A stretch of 8,524 bases of DNA from Chloroflexota bacterium (GTDB taxonomy: Bacteria > Chloroflexota > Anaerolineae > Anaerolineales > UBA11579), in assembly GCA_030610225.1 (NCBI GenBank), contig JAUWSD010000041.1, positions 1 through 8,524 of the forward strand, written 5' to 3'. The first letter of the stretch is position 1. Every line of letters starts with the position of its first letter. Below the pieces are notes generated by a model. The model was not told the DNA's origin. It did not search any database and saw only the letters and a list, made by a program, of their open reading frames with translations. Below, one piece after another: positions 6,915 through 8,524 of this stretch. Position numbers and translations under genes: made by a program.

Positions 6915-7361
6915 ATGGAGAAAGAAATAAACATTTCACAAGCATCATGGCGAGATTTTTCTCAAGTAATGAATCTTGAAAAGGAATGTTTCCCTTTGGA
7001 TGCTTGGCCGATGCTGGATGTCATGGGGGTTTTATCATTCCCCTGGTTTGTCCGTATTAAAGCTATGGAAGGCGAAAAAGTAGTGGGATTTATTGCGGGT
7101 GAGATCAAGAAAGCCAAGACCGAAGGCTGGATATCGACCATCGGGATATTACCTGAGTATCAACGATTGGGGATTGGAAAACAGTTATTACATAAATGTG
7201 AGATAGAGCTAAATGTCCCTTATGTGAAATTATCCGTCAGGGAATCCAGTCATGATGCGATTGAATTTTATAAGACTATGGGATACACAGTTGTTGGGGT
7301 CTGGAAGAGATATTATAAAGGTGGGGAAGACGCCTTGGTCATGCAGAAGCAATTTAAATGA
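6915..7361 (+). CDS. GNAT family N-acetyltransferase, RimI-like
   Basis: A 148-residue single-domain protein that should transfer an acetyl group from acetyl-CoA to an amine. The acetyl-CoA loop is seen as LPEYQRLGIGKQLL at 79-92 (Q83, G86 and G88 of the QxxGxG pattern). The second half has VRESSHDAIEFYKTMGY (108-124) and a RYYKGGEDALVM end, and the N-terminal part has ECFPLDAWP; all three recall RimI, the ribosomal protein S18 N-terminal alanine acetyltransferase. At the site aligned with the E. coli RimI catalytic base (E103) there is Ser107, while the catalytic tyrosine (Y115) is kept as Tyr119. The substrate is therefore uncertain, and no tsaB or tsaD gene is next to it. The start ATG lies one base after the recD2 stop, indicating cotranscription, with GGGAAG further upstream. 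The stop overlaps the opposing hypothetical gene by eight bases. Confidence 0.85.
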   Translation: MEKEINISQASWRDFSQVMNLEKECFPLDAWPMLDVMGVLSFPWFVRIKAMEGEKVVGFIAGEIKKAKTEGWISTIGILPEYQRLGIGKQLLHKCEIELNVPYVKLSVRESSHDAIEFYKTMGYTVVGVWKRYYKGGEDALVMQKQFK

Positions 7362-7818
7362 TCGATCTTATATATTCAGTAAAATCCTCAACATCTTTTG
7401 AATCAATCTTAGTAAGTTTAAGATATTTTTCCCCGATCCATTCGCCTATGACATTTTCACATCTTCCTTTGACCAACCGGTAATCAAATACAAAGTACCT
7501 GAAATTAATAATGTTCTGCTTGATTAGAGCCATTACTACAGCATATGCTTCGTGATCGTGTTCCGGTTTAGGAAGGGTGATCTTGATCAGGTCAAAATGT
7601 TCAGAGATGATCAGTTCTGATTTGATCTTCAATTGATCTTCTTCCGCCTCTTGGGAATATTGTCCTAATTTCCCCCAGAGATAATTCAGGAATACATCCC
7701 CATCATTCCGAAAAGAATTAAATATGCTGTCTGGATTTTTGAAGAATATTTCAGGCAGGGCGTGATTGACAAAGTCATAATGCTGCTGACGAGGGTGGTC
7801 TTTGTGGTCTTTAGTCAT
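7354..7818 (-). CDS. Conserved-looking small protein of unknown function, coupled to folP
   Basis: A 154-residue soluble protein with no signal peptide or membrane segment and no domain I can name. The N-terminal third is rich in charged and aromatic residues (HPRQQHYDFV, LPEIFFKNPDSIF, NDGDVFLNYLW). The middle holds an ITLPKPEHDHEAY segment, and the end has a RYFVFDY strand, an IGEWIGEKYLKL stretch and a helical tail. It looks like a compact alpha/beta fold. The order of motifs seems familiar from unannotated proteins of other bacteria, but this is a vague recollection. The chosen ATG (7818) overlaps the folP stop as ATGACTAA, a typical translation-coupling arrangement. An in-frame ATG at 7833 would add five residues; neither start has a clear ribosome-binding site. 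Cotranscription with folP suggests, without proving, a link to folate or to general growth. The 3' end overlaps the GNAT gene by eight bases. Confidence 0.75.
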   Translation of the reverse strand: MTKDHKDHPRQQHYDFVNHALPEIFFKNPDSIFNSFRNDGDVFLNYLWGKLGQYSQEAEEDQLKIKSELIISEHFDLIKITLPKPEHDHEAYAVVMALIKQNIINFRYFVFDYRLVKGRCENVIGEWIGEKYLKLTKIDSKDVEDFTEYIRSII

Positions 7819-8524
7819 TTCTTGCGATCGCATCTGTCATTTTTGAAATTCGGACCATCATCTCAACATCATGGACGCGCACAATGTCTGCACCCCGCAC
7901 AATTGCCACTGCAATTGCCGCGGCAGTACCTTCAACGCGTTGATCCTGAGGTAGATCAAGTGTGTATCCGATGAAGGATTTTCGTGATGGACCGATTAAA
8001 ACAGGATAACCAAGATCCCTGATCTGGTCAGTTTTATTTAGTAATTCCAAATTTTGTTCAACAGTCTTTCCAAAACCAATTCCTGGGTCAAGAATTATCT
8101 TATCTATTGTTACACCGGCATCAAGAGCTATTTGAACGCTTTCCATCAATTCAGTTTTTATGTCAGAGATCAAGTCAGTGTACTCAACTCCGATGTAGCG
8201 ACCTCCAAGATTCTCCTGGATCTCTGCTGTTTTTGGATTTGAGCGGTTATGCATCAAGATCACTGGCACATTCATTTTTGCAGCAATTTCAGCCATCTGA
8301 GGGTCAGCATTAAAGCCCCAGACATCATTGATCATGTTAGCGCCTGCTGATATGGCAGCATCAGCAACCGCATGTTTATATGTATCTACCGAAATAACTG
8401 TATCCAGCTCAGAAGCTAGCTTTTCGATCAATGGGATGACCCTATCTAATTCTTCCTGAGTTCCAACAGGGTCAGAACCGGGGCGAGTACTTTCCCCACC
8501 AATATCCAGAATATCAGCTCCGCT
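7811..8524 (-). CDS. folP: Dihydropteroate synthase (partial, N-terminus beyond the window)
   Basis: It joins para-aminobenzoate to the pterin pyrophosphate in folate synthesis and is the target of sulfonamides. The frame runs unbroken to the right edge, so 237 residues plus stop are visible of about 270-280 expected. The missing part should hold the NVTPDSFSDGG motif. Visible family motifs in order: ADILDIGGESTRPGSDPV at the edge, SVDTYKHAVADAA, GANMINDVWGF, VILMHNR, LDPGIGFGKT with NLELL, GPSRKSFIG, and the C-terminal RVHDV. These cover the pterin pocket (Asp, Asn, Asp, Lys) and the phosphate-binding Ser-Arg and Arg-His pairs. A TTG at 8431 is in frame, but choosing it would remove the GESTRPG motif, so it is not the start. 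The stop overlaps the next gene by eight bases. No resistance-type insertion is seen in the visible part. Confidence 0.95.
   Translation of the reverse strand, partial: SGADILDIGGESTRPGSDPVGTQEELDRVIPLIEKLASELDTVISVDTYKHAVADAAISAGANMINDVWGFNADPQMAEIAAKMNVPVILMHNRSNPKTAEIQENLGGRYIGVEYTDLISDIKTELMESVQIALDAGVTIDKIILDPGIGFGKTVEQNLELLNKTDQIRDLGYPVLIGPSRKSFIGYTLDLPQDQRVEGTAAAIAVAIVRGADIVRVHDVEMMVRISKMTDAIARND

Noticed and set aside
7824..7831. GCGATCGC, the HIP1 octamer common in cyanobacteria
   Set aside because: I noticed only this one copy, and the gene content does not suggest a cyanobacterium; it fits the general GATC excess.
7811..8431. folP as a complete 206-residue gene starting at TTG 8431
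   Set aside because: The frame continues to the edge of the window and encodes the family motif with GESTRPG upstream of this codon.
1..8524. CRISPR arrays, insertion sequences, toxin-antitoxin pairs, defence islands, tRNA genes
   Set aside because: No spaced direct repeats, transposase-like proteins, terminal inverted repeats, small toxin-like gene pairs or tRNA-like cloverleaf sequences were seen; the window is packed with housekeeping genes.

Overview
The window is about 8.5 kb of AT-leaning (roughly 40% GC by eye), gene-dense bacterial chromosome holding mostly housekeeping genes. I see no mobile element, CRISPR array, rRNA or tRNA gene, or phage gene. The gene set is a short NadE, an ABC-F protein, an LCP protein with a LytR_C domain, a stand-alone RecD2, and a folP next to a small conserved unknown gene. 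Together with the style of the secreted-protein fragment at the left edge, this recalls Chloroflexota, in particular Anaerolineae-like bacteria. That placement is an inference from remembered family features; no database search was made.

Layout. 1-305 (+): C-terminal end of an unrecognised, probably extracellular beta-rich protein. 327-1148 (+): nadE, ammonia-type NAD+ synthetase. 1164-3179 (-): a 671-residue ABC-F ATPase with a C-terminal coiled coil, convergent with nadE. 3180-3289: a divergent intergenic region with an extended -10 promoter for the LCP gene. 3290-4693 (+): membrane-anchored LCP (LytR-CpsA-Psr) protein. 4699-4730: a strong intrinsic terminator. 4742-6913 (+): recD2 helicase, apparently with no leader. 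6915-7358 plus stop (+): a RimI-like GNAT acetyltransferase one base behind recD2. 7354-7818 (-): a small uncharacterised protein, translationally coupled to folP. 7811-8524 (-): folP (dihydropteroate synthase), whose N-terminus lies beyond the right edge.

How the genes relate. There is no single pathway. Four transcription units appear: (fragment-)nadE; ABC-F; LCP, ended by its own terminator; recD2-GNAT; and, facing the last, folP-hypothetical. nadE and folP make cofactors, the ABC-F protein probably serves the ribosome, the LCP protein attaches polymers to the cell wall, and RecD2 maintains DNA.

Worth a second look: a marked excess of the tetranucleotide GATC, densest in the first third of recD2; the packing of terminator, -10 box and start codon in front of recD2; -10-like hexamers very close to start codons elsewhere; the loss of the usual RimI catalytic glutamate in the GNAT; and the unknown protein coupled to folP. 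I did not find a convincing new multi-gene system.
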